DNA of 13,622 nucleotides, from positions 1-13,622 of the forward strand of contig JAFTLM010000279.1 of assembly GCA_017455945.1 (NCBI GenBank), written 5' to 3'. The position numbers and the translations under genes were made by a program. Below are positions 5,925 to 12,935 of this stretch, one piece after another; position 1 is the first letter of the stretch, and each line of letters begins with the position of its first letter. The stretch is from Clostridia bacterium. Lineage in GTDB: Bacteria > Bacillota > Clostridia > Oscillospirales > CAG-272. Under the pieces are notes generated by a model that saw only the letters and a list, made by a program, of their open reading frames with translations, had not been told where the DNA came from and searched no databases.

Positions 5925-7214
5925 TTACTTATCGAATCTGCTCAGGTATTCGGGTACGTTTACAACCGTTCCGTTCTTGCGAGACTCTTCTGCCGCAAAT
6001 ACCGCAACGTGGTTCTTTGCCGAAACACGTGCCGAGCAATAGGAAACGCTGGTCTGACCGTCGCCGATAAGCTCAACGAGTGCCTTGATAAGTCGGCTGT
6101 CGCCGCCGCCGTGTCCGCCCAGGATAGACTCGTCCTGGACGATGTCGGAGCTCTTGACCGTTTCCTTTTTCTTGTCGCGGAAGGTGTACACGTCAATATC
6201 TCCGGTTCCCGCGTCGCCGATAAGCTCGCCCTCGGTTCCCATTATGGTTATCTTTCGTCCGCCCTTGTTGAAGGCGCTCATAGTAAAGGTTGCGGTTATG
6301 TCGTCATCAAACTCCATATTTACCGTCTGGTGGTCAACGACGTCGTTGTCAGAGTCGTATACGCAATATCCGTAAGGGGTCTCGCGAAGTGCCTTTTCAA
6401 CCTCTTCATCGGTAGCCGAGAGGAAGGGGGGTGCCATTGTAGCCGCCGTTCTGAACCAGTTGTTCTTCTTGTCGTCGTAGTAGAGCGCAACTGCGTTGTA
6501 GGGGCAGGTGTCGGCGTGAGGACAGCCCTCGATACAGCGTTTGGGAGCTCCTTCGGGCTTGTTTGCCTTGGTGAAGTGTGAGAGATGTCCAAAGGACTGG
6601 ACGTGCTTGAACTCCTTGTCAACAAGCCATTGGAGAATGTCGAAGTCGTGGCAGGATTTTGCAAGCAGCATAGGTGTGCTGTCGCCCTCAACGTGCCAGT
6701 TTCCGCGAACGTAGCTGTGGCTCTGGTGCACGTTGCCCACGCCCTCGGTGTGGTTTATGTTCATAACCTTTCCTATTTTTCCGTCGTCAATGAGCTTCTT
6801 GAGTGCGCGGAAGAAGAGGGCGTAGCGGAGAACGTGTCCGATAATAACGTAAACGCCCTTCTTTTCTGCCGCCTCGGCAATCTTCATACACTCCTCGGGC
6901 GTGGGAGCCATAGGCTTTTCAAGAAGCAGGTGATATCCCTTTTCAATAGCCATCATAGCAGGCTCAAAGTGCATTCTGTCCTGGGTTGTTATCATTACCG
7001 CGTCAGCCATCTTGGGGCGGTTGAGAAGCTCACGCCAGTCGTTTACCACGTTTTCTTCGGGGATATTGAATCTTTCCTTGAAGGCGTTGCGTCTCGCCTC
7101 AACGGGCTCTGCGATGCCGACGATTTCCATTTTGTCGGGGTTGCTGTATGCGTACTTTGAATAAGCGTTGCCTCTGTTTCCGCAACCGAGAATTATAAAG
7201 CTGACCTTTTTCAT
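5925..7214 (-). CDS. Gfo/Idh/MocA family NAD(P)-dependent oxidoreductase
   Basis: The protein has 429 residues. The N-terminal Rossmann fold has GCGNRG (10-15) and a conserved acidic residue in IAEP (Glu36). The family signature LLLEKPMAP gives catalytic-type Lys100, and KSCHDFD (186-192) matches the (K)xxHxxD active-site motif. The C-terminal domain carries GTEGELIGD and GGHGGGD. The family mostly oxidises or reduces hydroxyl groups of sugars, inositols and derivatives; the exact substrate is unknown. Residues 227-237 contain C-x3-C-x5-C (RCIEGCPHADTCPY), a possible structural metal site in the linker region. The start at 7214 has an AAGGAAG site about 8 bases upstream. It is divergent from an AraC-family gene, with overlapping promoters and phased repeats between them, so that regulator probably controls it. 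Confidence 0.92.
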   Translation of the reverse strand: MKKVSFIILGCGNRGNAYSKYAYSNPDKMEIVGIAEPVEARRNAFKERFNIPEENVVNDWRELLNRPKMADAVMITTQDRMHFEPAMMAIEKGYHLLLEKPMAPTPEECMKIAEAAEKKGVYVIIGHVLRYALFFRALKKLIDDGKIGKVMNINHTEGVGNVHQSHSYVRGNWHVEGDSTPMLLAKSCHDFDILQWLVDKEFKHVQSFGHLSHFTKANKPEGAPKRCIEGCPHADTCPYNAVALYYDDKKNNWFRTAATMAPPFLSATDEEVEKALRETPYGYCVYDSDNDVVDHQTVNMEFDDDITATFTMSAFNKGGRKITIMGTEGELIGDAGTGDIDVYTFRDKKKETVKSSDIVQDESILGGHGGGDSRLIKALVELIGDGQTSVSYCSARVSAKNHVAVFAAEESRKNGTVVNVPEYLSRFDK

Positions 7215-7238
7215 AACAGATACTTCCTTTTTTGATTG

Positions 7239-7267
7239 TTGACAAATCGCAAGATTTGTGTTATGAT
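7239..7267 (+). promoter_or_regulatory. Promoter of the AraC-family gene, with internal palindrome
   Basis: -35 TTGACA (7239-7244), a 17-bp spacer and -10 TATGAT (7262-7267), with a start near 7274. An 18-bp palindrome, ACAAATC-GCAA-GATTTGT (7242-7259), overlaps the -35 and fills the spacer. It could be a repressor operator, or a hairpin in the 5' leader of the opposite transcript, which would include it. Confidence 0.72.
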
Positions 7268-7270
7268 ACC

Positions 7271-7299
7271 ATTATACAGTGTCAAAAAACAAATGTAAA
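7271..7299 (-). promoter_or_regulatory. Promoter of the Gfo/Idh/MocA oxidoreductase
   Basis: On the minus strand -35 TTTACA (7299-7294), a 17-bp spacer and -10 TATAAT (7276-7271), with a start near 7264. The -10 lies only 3 bp from the -10 of the opposite-facing promoter, so the two cannot be fully occupied together. The 21-bp repeats at 7304-7338 lie directly upstream of this -35. Confidence 0.8.
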
Positions 7300-7303
7300 T
7301 GCA

Positions 7304-7338
7304 ATTTTGTGTAAATAACTTTTGATTTTGCGTAAAAA
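7304..7338. promoter_or_regulatory. 21-bp-phased direct repeats, candidate AraC-type operator
   Basis: ATTTTGTGTAAATA (7304-7317) recurs as ATTTTGCGTAAAAA (7325-7338), exactly 21 bp on, with 12 of 14 bases equal. More GTAAA elements occur at 7295 and 7352. AraC-type activators commonly bind direct repeats spaced two helical turns apart, next to the -35 of the target promoter. That is where these lie relative to the minus-strand oxidoreductase promoter. Binding by the neighbouring regulator is inferred. Confidence 0.55.
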
Positions 7339-7368
7339 GATTTGTTTTTTAGTAAACGGGGAGGCAAA

Positions 7369-8208
7369 ATGGGACTAACACATTTCAAGCTCTGTTATTT
7401 TGAGCCGCGTGTCAGAATAACCGCACTTTGCTCGGCACACGCGGGAATACGCCCTGTGGGCTACTCCTATGACGGCGAAAGCCACGACTTCTGGGAGAGC
7501 GTTTTCGTCCTCAGCGGACGGGCGGGAATAACCGCGGGCGAAACGGTGTACACCCTTAATGCGGGGCAGATGATATTTCACCCGCCGGGCGAGTTCCACA
7601 GGCTCTGGAATGACGGCGACGGCTTTTTAAGGATAGTTATAGTTTCCTTTGCCGCTGACAGATTTCCGATAAAAGAGCACAGAATCTGTTCTTTTGAAAA
7701 CGACAGCAGGGTTCATTCCATATGCCACGACATAAGAAAGCAGTTTAAGACCGACGGGATTTTTCTCATAGAGCTTAAGAAAGAAAAATCGGCGGCGGAG
7801 GCACAGAAGGCAATAGGACGCCTTGAGGCGCTGTTTTTGGACATTCTCGAACAGCACACCGAGCAGATAGCCGAAAACATAAAAAAAGACAGACTTTCGG
7901 AGCTTTATTCTCAGGCAGTGTCGGTGATGAAACGCAATCTGGGGGTGAGGCTTACAGCCGCACAGATATCAAGCGAGTGCGGTATGAGCGTGTCGACCAT
8001 GCAGAAGCTTTTTTACCGATATACGGGAATGGGAATGATGAAATATTACGAGGGCGTGAGAATGCAGCACGCCCAGACTTTGCTTGATAACGGCTATATG
8101 GTAAAGGAAGTGGCGTTTGCCCTGGGATACGAGGACCAGAGCTATTTCAGCACCGTTTACAAGCGTTATTTCGGCAGATCGCCCTCCAAAAAGCTAAGAA
8201 AAAATTGA
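7369..8208 (+). CDS. AraC-family transcriptional regulator with N-terminal cupin domain
   Basis: DNA-binding regulator of 279 residues. The N-terminal part (about 20-100) is an AraC-type cupin sensor with GQMIFHPPGEFHRLW (66-80). The C-terminal part (about 180-279) has two helix-turn-helix motifs: LTAAQISSECGMSVSTMQKLF, and then EVAFALGYEDQSYFSTVYKRYFGRSPSKKLR, the standard AraC ending. The start at 7369 is chosen because GGGGAGG ends 4 bases upstream. The frame opens earlier from a TTG at 7342, but that has no good ribosome site. It is divergent from a Gfo/Idh/MocA oxidoreductase and upstream of an NSS transporter. It most likely responds to a sugar-like or amino-acid-like ligand and acts on the repeats at 7304-7338. 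The ligand is unknown. Confidence 0.93.
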   Translation: MGLTHFKLCYFEPRVRITALCSAHAGIRPVGYSYDGESHDFWESVFVLSGRAGITAGETVYTLNAGQMIFHPPGEFHRLWNDGDGFLRIVIVSFAADRFPIKEHRICSFENDSRVHSICHDIRKQFKTDGIFLIELKKEKSAAEAQKAIGRLEALFLDILEQHTEQIAENIKKDRLSELYSQAVSVMKRNLGVRLTAAQISSECGMSVSTMQKLFYRYTGMGMMKYYEGVRMQHAQTLLDNGYMVKEVAFALGYEDQSYFSTVYKRYFGRSPSKKLRKN

Positions 8209-8235
8209 TTTAACTGTAAAAATTGAAATTACCTA

Positions 8236-8264
8236 TTGAAAAAAGTTCAACAATGTGGTAAAAT
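8236..8264 (+). promoter_or_regulatory. Promoter of the NSS transporter
   Basis: -35 TTGAAA (8236-8241), a 17-bp spacer and -10 TAAAAT (8259-8264), in the 93-bp gap after the AraC gene. A small inverted repeat, TTGAA-N5-TTCAA (8236-8250), overlaps the -35. No clear terminator separates it from the AraC gene, so read-through from upstream is also possible. Confidence 0.68.
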
Positions 8265-8301
8265 AATGAAGAATTTATTGATTGTTCAGGAGTAGAAATT
8301 T

Positions 8302-9723
8302 ATGGAAACTAAAAGAAGTTCATTCTCGGGCAGGATAGGCTTCGTGCTTGCGGCGGCAGGCTCGGCGGTGGGTCTCGGAAACATTTGGCGTTTTCCCTAT
8401 CTTGCGGCACAGTACGGCGGCGGTATTTTCCTTCTGGTATATATTTTGTTGTCGGTTACCTTCGGCTTTTCGCTTATGGTTGCCGAAATTGCCATAGGAC
8501 GTAAAACACAGAAAAGCCCCATAGACGCGTTCAGGGCACTTGATAAGCGGTTTTCGTTCGTGGGCTGGCTTGCTACCATCGTTCCCATCATCATTTTGCC
8601 GTATTATTCGGTTATCGGAGGTTGGGTAACGAAGTATTTTGTCGGATTCATTACGGGAAGTGCCGGCGATATGGCTAATCCCAATTTTGGCGGAACTGAC
8701 GTATCTTATTTCGGTGATTACATTTCTTCCACCGAAAGCTTTTTCGACCTGGCAGAGCCTATGCTGTGGTTCTTCCTTTTTATAGGACTTACGGCGGTTG
8801 TGGTGCTTCTCGGTGTCAACAAGGGCGTTGAAAAGGTCAGTAAGTTTATGATGCCCGCACTTGTGGTGCTTATAGTGTTTATCGTTATTTACGTTCTTTG
8901 CACTATGGACGGGGCACTTGACGGCGTTGTCTATTACATCAAGCCCGACTTTTCCAAGTTCTCGGTCAAAACCGTAGTTGCGGCAATGGGTCAGCTCTTC
9001 TACTCAATGTCGCTGGCAATGGGTATTATGATAACCTTCGGTTCTTATACCAAGAAAGACGTAAGCATTGAAAAGTCCACAAAGCAGATTGAGCTTTTCG
9101 ACACAGGTATAGCGTTCCTTGCGGGTCTTATGATAATCCCTGCGGTTTATGCCTTCTCGAACGGTGACGAAGCGGCTCTGGCAAGCAAGGGCCCCGGTCT
9201 TATGTTTGAGGCTCTTCCCAGAGTGTTTGAATCTATGCCTCTCGGCTGGCTTATCGGAGCAATCTTCTTCATTATGGTGTTCTTTGCGGCACTTACATCG
9301 GCTAGATCGCTTATGGAGACGATAGTTGCCGTGTTTATGGACAAGCTGAAGTTAGGACGCAAGACCTCTTGTTTCCTTGTGCTTGGCATAAGCCTTGTGC
9401 TTGGTGCTTGCTCCTCTCTCGGATACAGTGCGTGGGGAATGGTTAAGATTTTGGGACTTCAGTTCCTTGACTTCTTTGATTTTATAAGCAATAGCTTTAT
9501 TATGCCTATCGTAGCACTCTGTACCGCTATATTTGTCGGCTTCTTCCTCAAGCCCAAAACGCTGGTGGAGGAGGTTGAGCTTAACGGTAAATTTAAGTTC
9601 AGGGTTCTCTTTGAGACAGTAATCAAGTTCGTTGCCCCCGTGTGTCTGGTTATAATCCTCGTTTCCTCGGTGGCAGGAGCTTTGGGTATCAACCTTGGCT
9701 TCCTTAATTTCCTTATAGTTTAA
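8302..9723 (+). CDS. Neurotransmitter:sodium symporter (NSS) family transporter
   Basis: Inner-membrane Na+-coupled symporter of the LeuT-fold NSS family, 473 residues. The unwound TM1 signature GSAVGLGNIWRFPY (20-33) is followed by QYGGGIFLLVYI. TM6 is the typical GQLFYSMSLAMGIMITFGSY (230-249), and TM8 holds AALTSA (329-334), whose Thr-Ser pair matches a Na+ site in LeuT. By eye I count about 11 membrane segments, near 12-35, 40-64, 85-117, 152-171, 181-201, 224-249, 266-286, 315-345, 357-376, 393-416 and 438-470. Many bacterial members have 11 rather than 12. The likely substrate is an amino acid, but which one cannot be read from sequence. AGGAG lies 9 bases before the start. It has its own promoter and a strong terminator. 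Confidence 0.95.
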   Translation: METKRSSFSGRIGFVLAAAGSAVGLGNIWRFPYLAAQYGGGIFLLVYILLSVTFGFSLMVAEIAIGRKTQKSPIDAFRALDKRFSFVGWLATIVPIIILPYYSVIGGWVTKYFVGFITGSAGDMANPNFGGTDVSYFGDYISSTESFFDLAEPMLWFFLFIGLTAVVVLLGVNKGVEKVSKFMMPALVVLIVFIVIYVLCTMDGALDGVVYYIKPDFSKFSVKTVVAAMGQLFYSMSLAMGIMITFGSYTKKDVSIEKSTKQIELFDTGIAFLAGLMIIPAVYAFSNGDEAALASKGPGLMFEALPRVFESMPLGWLIGAIFFIMVFFAALTSARSLMETIVAVFMDKLKLGRKTSCFLVLGISLVLGACSSLGYSAWGMVKILGLQFLDFFDFISNSFIMPIVALCTAIFVGFFLKPKTLVEEVELNGKFKFRVLFETVIKFVAPVCLVIILVSSVAGALGINLGFLNFLIV

Positions 9724-9740
9724 TTTGTGTTTTTAATAAA

Positions 9741-9780
9741 AAATTTTAAAGGAGCTGTCTGCGGACAGCTCCTTTTCCTT
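9741..9780. terminator. Two-way intrinsic terminator between NSS transporter and DUF1667 gene
   Basis: AAGGAGCTGTC (9749-9759), loop TGCG and GACAGCTCCTT (9764-9774) form a perfect 11-bp stem. TTTTCCTT follows on the plus strand, and TTTAAAATTTTTT on the minus strand. It ends both the plus-strand transporter gene and the convergent three-gene redox operon. Confidence 0.9.
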
Positions 9781-10132
9781 ATATTTTCGCGTTTCTTGTG
9801 GTAACCACGTTTGCGCCCGTTCCGAGGACGTTTTCAACGACCACGTCGCCAAGCTTTGCGTCGGGCGACACTCTTGCTTTGTTTATCTCTTTCATACACT
9901 CGAACATAAGCTCCTTGGGGATAACTCTGTCGGTTTTTACGGGAACCACGCCGCCGCCGATTATCGCCGCGGTGGTAGTGACCGTTCTCATTGGGGCGGT
10001 ACACTCGGTGCGTGCGTAATCTTCGCCTCGCTTACAGGTATGACCGCTTATGGAAATTATCTCTTTTCCCTCAAGCTCCACCGTAAGCTGACAGCCCTTG
10101 GGACACACTATACAGGTCAATTCTCTTTTCAT
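9779..10132 (-). CDS. DUF1667 family Cys-rich protein, third gene of redox operon
   Basis: Small protein of 117 residues. The N-terminal half holds Cys7-x2-Cys10-x3-Cys14 (CIVCPKGC), then Cys33 and Cys44. This layout is suited to an Fe-S cluster or other metal site and recalls the N-terminal cluster motif of molybdopterin oxidoreductases. The C-terminal half (VIPKELMFECMKEINKARV and on) is the conserved DUF1667 part. The family is regularly found directly after a GlpA-like dehydrogenase and an FAD/NAD(P) oxidoreductase, as here, and may act as the electron-transfer partner of that pair; this role is inferred. AGGAGG overlaps the stop codon of the preceding gene, so translation is probably coupled. 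It is the last gene before the terminator. Confidence 0.88.
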   Translation of the reverse strand: MKRELTCIVCPKGCQLTVELEGKEIISISGHTCKRGEDYARTECTAPMRTVTTTAAIIGGGVVPVKTDRVIPKELMFECMKEINKARVSPDAKLGDVVVENVLGTGANVVTTRNAKI

Positions 10133-10145
10133 AACATATCCCTCC

Positions 10146-11393
10146 TTATTCGATCGAGAAGGTCAGCTTGTTGCCCTCAAGGGAAGCAAGCATATCCTTT
10201 GTAATCTTGACCGTCTCCATTTCGCCGGGAGCCACCTTCTGCTTCTTTTTGCTGATTATTACGCGTTCTCCGTCCCTGACGGTTATCTTGATATCTCTGA
10301 ACACGTCGGCAACACGGAAATAAACGGTCACGTCTTCCTTGCCCACTATTCGTTGAGGAACGGTGTAGCGGACTCTTCCGTCGGTTTCAAGCTCCACGGT
10401 GCAGGGAAGTGCCGCGGCGTTTTCGCCTTTTATGTATCTTGCCGCCGCCTTGCCCGCTATGTCGGATTCCTCCGAAACGTAGTCAACAAGGTCGTGAACG
10501 TGGAGCACGTTTCCGCAGGCGAACACGCCCTCGATGTCTGTCTGGCGGTTTTCGTCAACCACCGCGCCGCTTGTAATGCGGTCGATAGAGATTCCCGCGG
10601 CGCGAGTGAGCTCGTTTTCGGGAAGAAGACCGCAGGAGAGCAGAAGGGTATCGCACTCTATATACTGCTTGGTTTCGGGAATGGGTCTGCGTCTGTCGTC
10701 CACCTTGGCAATGGTAACGCCCTCAACACGCTCTTTGCCGTGAATTTCCACCACGGTGTGGCTGAGCATAAGCGGAATACCGAAGTCGTTGAGGCACTGC
10801 TCTATATTTCTGGCAAGTCCGCCCGAATAAGGCATAAGCTCGCAGACAGCCTTTACCTCTGCACCTTCAAGAGTCATTCTGCGCGCCATAATAAGCCCTA
10901 TGTCGCCCGAACCCAGTATAACCACCTTTTTGCCCGGCATATAGCCGTCCATATTTACAAATTTCTGTGCGGTTCCCGCGGTGAAAATGCCCGCAGGGCG
11001 TGTACCCGCAATGTTAAGAGCTCCCTTGGGTCTTTCACGGCAGCCCATAGCGAGAATTATCGCCTTTGCCTTAATCTGAAACATACCGTCGGTGCTGTTC
11101 ATAGCGGTAACCACTTTGTCCTCGGATATATCAAGAACCATGGTTTCGGTTTTGAAGGGAATATTTCTTTCCTTTACCTGAATCTCATAGCGGTACGCGT
11201 ATTCCGGGCCTGTAAGCTCCTCCTTGAAGCGATGGAGACCGAAGCCGTTGTGAATACACTGGCGGAGTATTCCGCCCAGGCTCTTGTCTCTTTCGAGAAT
11301 GAGGATATCTTTAATTCCCGCGTCGTATGCGGCAACGGCGGCACTCATACCCGCAGGTCCGCCGCCAACAATAACAAGGTCAACGCTTTTCAT
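10146..11393 (-). CDS. FAD/NAD(P)-dependent oxidoreductase, second gene of redox operon
   Basis: Flavoprotein of 415 residues in the pyridine-nucleotide disulfide reductase superfamily. Seen in order: the FAD-binding VIVGGGPAG (8-15), GCRERPKGALNIAGTRPAG (117-135), the NAD(P)-binding VILGSGDIG (158-166), the second FAD motif GVFACGNVLHVHDLVD (289-304), and a small C-terminal beta-rich domain (about 330-415). There is no redox-active CxxC pair of thioredoxin-reductase type, although single cysteines are present (for example Cys46 and Cys118). Its start is one base after the stop of the upstream GlpA-like gene, so the two are made together. It probably passes electrons from the dehydrogenase to NAD(P)+ or an Fe-S carrier; the direction and partner are inferred from family context. 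Confidence 0.9.
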   Translation of the reverse strand: MKSVDLVIVGGGPAGMSAAVAAYDAGIKDILILERDKSLGGILRQCIHNGFGLHRFKEELTGPEYAYRYEIQVKERNIPFKTETMVLDISEDKVVTAMNSTDGMFQIKAKAIILAMGCRERPKGALNIAGTRPAGIFTAGTAQKFVNMDGYMPGKKVVILGSGDIGLIMARRMTLEGAEVKAVCELMPYSGGLARNIEQCLNDFGIPLMLSHTVVEIHGKERVEGVTIAKVDDRRRPIPETKQYIECDTLLLSCGLLPENELTRAAGISIDRITSGAVVDENRQTDIEGVFACGNVLHVHDLVDYVSEESDIAGKAAARYIKGENAAALPCTVELETDGRVRYTVPQRIVGKEDVTVYFRVADVFRDIKITVRDGERVIISKKKQKVAPGEMETVKITKDMLASLEGNKLTFSIE

Positions 11394-11394
11394 A

Positions 11395-12825
11395 TCAGTT
11401 ATCCCCCTTCGTCTTGCCGTAGTTTATCACAGATGCACCGCCGAACTTGGTTACGCTTTCAAAGGGCACGCCAAGCTCTCTTGCGATAAGCTCCACCACA
11501 GTGGGCGAACAGAATCCGCCCTGGCATCTGCCCATTCCGCTTCTGGTTCTGCGTTTTACGCCGTCTATGTCGGTCGCCCTCGGATTGACGGTGAGGGCTT
11601 CGACTATCTCGCCCTCGGTAATGCTTTCGCAACGGCAAACCATTTTGCCGTATCGGGGGTCTTTCTTTATTATTTCGTTCTTTTCTTCCATAGAGAGGGT
11701 CTTGAAGTAGTGAGCGGGGCGTCTTATGGGGTTGTAGTCAACCTTGACATCGGCTTTCATACCCGCGTCTGTGAGAAGCTTCTCCACGTATTCGGCAATA
11801 GCGGGAGCCGAGGAAAGTCCGGGGCTTTCGATGCCTGCCAGGGTAATTACGCCGTCGTTCATTTTTATTATGAAATCGCCCGTACTGCCTACTGCGCGAA
11901 GTCCGCAGAAGGAGGTTATAACCTTGTTGAGCGGAAGATTCTTCACGTTGTCGTTGGCTTTGGAAACCACGGACGCAAAGCCTTCTGCGGTGGTTTTGGT
12001 ATCTTCCTTGTCCAAAATATCGGTTGCCGTGGGACCAAGCAAAAGGTTGCCGTCAACCGTGGGTGAAACAAGGATACCCTTGCCCATTTTTGTGGGGGTA
12101 TGGAATATTGTATGGGAGCAGAAATTTCCGCACTCTCTGTCAAGCAGCATATAGTCGCCGCGTCTGGGGTGAACTTCGACGTCGGCGTCGCCAGTCATTG
12201 CGGCGATTTTATCCGAGTAAAGTCCCGCACTGTTGATGAGGTACTTTGTCTCAACGGTCTCGCCCTTTGACGAGGTAACGGCAAAGCCGCCGTCTGTTTT
12301 CTTTATATCGGAAACCTCGAAATTAAGCTTAAGCTCTGCACCGTTGTCCATAGCGTTGCCCACTGCGGCAATGGTGAGCTCGTAGGGGCAGATGATGGCA
12401 CCTGTGGGCGCAAGCAGAGCGCAGTCAAGGTCGTCGTTGAGATTGGGCTCAAGCTCGTGCAGCTCTTTTCTCTCAACAAGGCGAACGCCCTTAACGCCGT
12501 TGGCGATTCCTCTTGCCACAAGCTTTTCAACCTCTTTGCGTTCGCTCTCAAAAGCAACCACCAACGAGCCGTTGCGGTTGTATTTTACACCAAGCTCGCG
12601 AGTGACCTGCTCCATCATCTCCGAACCTCTCACGTTAAGCTTTGCCTTAAGTGAACCCTCTGCGGCGTCAAATCCCGCGTGAACTATTGCGCTGTTTGCC
12701 TTTGTGGAACCCATAGCAACGTCGGATTCCTTCTCCAAAATCAAAATTTTCAGGTCGTATTTTGCAAGCGTTCTGGCAACCAACGCACCAACCACGCCCG
12801 CACCTACAACAACTACGTCGTACAT
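11395..12825 (-). CDS. GlpA-like FAD-dependent dehydrogenase with C-terminal [2Fe-2S] domain
   Basis: Likely glycerol-3-phosphate dehydrogenase of the anaerobic GlpA type, or a related DAO/LhgO-family 2-hydroxyacid or amine oxidoreductase. The protein has 476 residues. The FAD-binding VVVGAGVVGALVARTL (5-20) is followed by an EKE motif at the end of beta-2 and a DAO fold up to about residue 360, with LINSAGLYSD and PRRGDYMLLD. The C-terminal BFD-type domain has Cys397-x-Cys399 and Cys434-x4-Cys439 (GRCQGGFC), a [2Fe-2S] ligand set. I chose the start at 12825 because AGGAGG lies 7-8 bases upstream and the FAD motif then begins at residue 5. An earlier in-frame start at 12858 would fall at the predicted transcription start. 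It is the first gene of a three-gene operon; no glpK or glpF is visible nearby. Confidence 0.88.
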   Translation of the reverse strand: MYDVVVVGAGVVGALVARTLAKYDLKILILEKESDVAMGSTKANSAIVHAGFDAAEGSLKAKLNVRGSEMMEQVTRELGVKYNRNGSLVVAFESERKEVEKLVARGIANGVKGVRLVERKELHELEPNLNDDLDCALLAPTGAIICPYELTIAAVGNAMDNGAELKLNFEVSDIKKTDGGFAVTSSKGETVETKYLINSAGLYSDKIAAMTGDADVEVHPRRGDYMLLDRECGNFCSHTIFHTPTKMGKGILVSPTVDGNLLLGPTATDILDKEDTKTTAEGFASVVSKANDNVKNLPLNKVITSFCGLRAVGSTGDFIIKMNDGVITLAGIESPGLSSAPAIAEYVEKLLTDAGMKADVKVDYNPIRRPAHYFKTLSMEEKNEIIKKDPRYGKMVCRCESITEGEIVEALTVNPRATDIDGVKRRTRSGMGRCQGGFCSPTVVELIARELGVPFESVTKFGGASVINYGKTKGDN

Positions 12826-12854
12826 ACTATATCCTCCTGATAATATAATCAAAT

Positions 12855-12893
12855 ACACCCATAAATTATATCACTACAATTTATGGGTGTCAA
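12855..12893 (-). promoter_or_regulatory. Promoter of the redox operon inside a 36-bp inverted repeat
   Basis: On the minus strand -35 TTGACA (12893-12888), a 17-bp spacer and -10 TATAAT (12870-12865); both hexamers are perfect consensus. The inverted repeat has 13-bp arms, ACACCCATAAATT (12855-12867) and AATTTATGGGTGT (12878-12890), around a 10-base centre. It runs from the last bases of the -35 to the expected start near 12858. The left arm is therefore hardly transcribed, so an RNA hairpin is unlikely and a DNA operator for a dimeric repressor is the best reading. The repressor is not identified. Confidence 0.82.
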
Positions 12894-12935
12894 TGGTGTT
12901 TGTGCAGTTTTGTGAATTTTGGCTTTGAATTTTGG

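Noticed and set aside
10098..11489. Long plus-strand open frame (463 codons) opposite the FAD oxidoreductase
   Set aside because: It is antisense to a gene with FAD and NAD motifs, shows no domain, and results from codon bias in the real gene.
11284..12066. Plus-strand open frame opposite the GlpA-like gene
   Set aside because: Same reason: it is a shadow of a real gene and spans the junction between two coupled minus-strand genes.
12826..12858. Longer N-terminus for the GlpA-like protein
   Set aside because: It would begin at about the predicted transcription start; AGGAGG before 12825 fits the shorter form and the FAD motif position.
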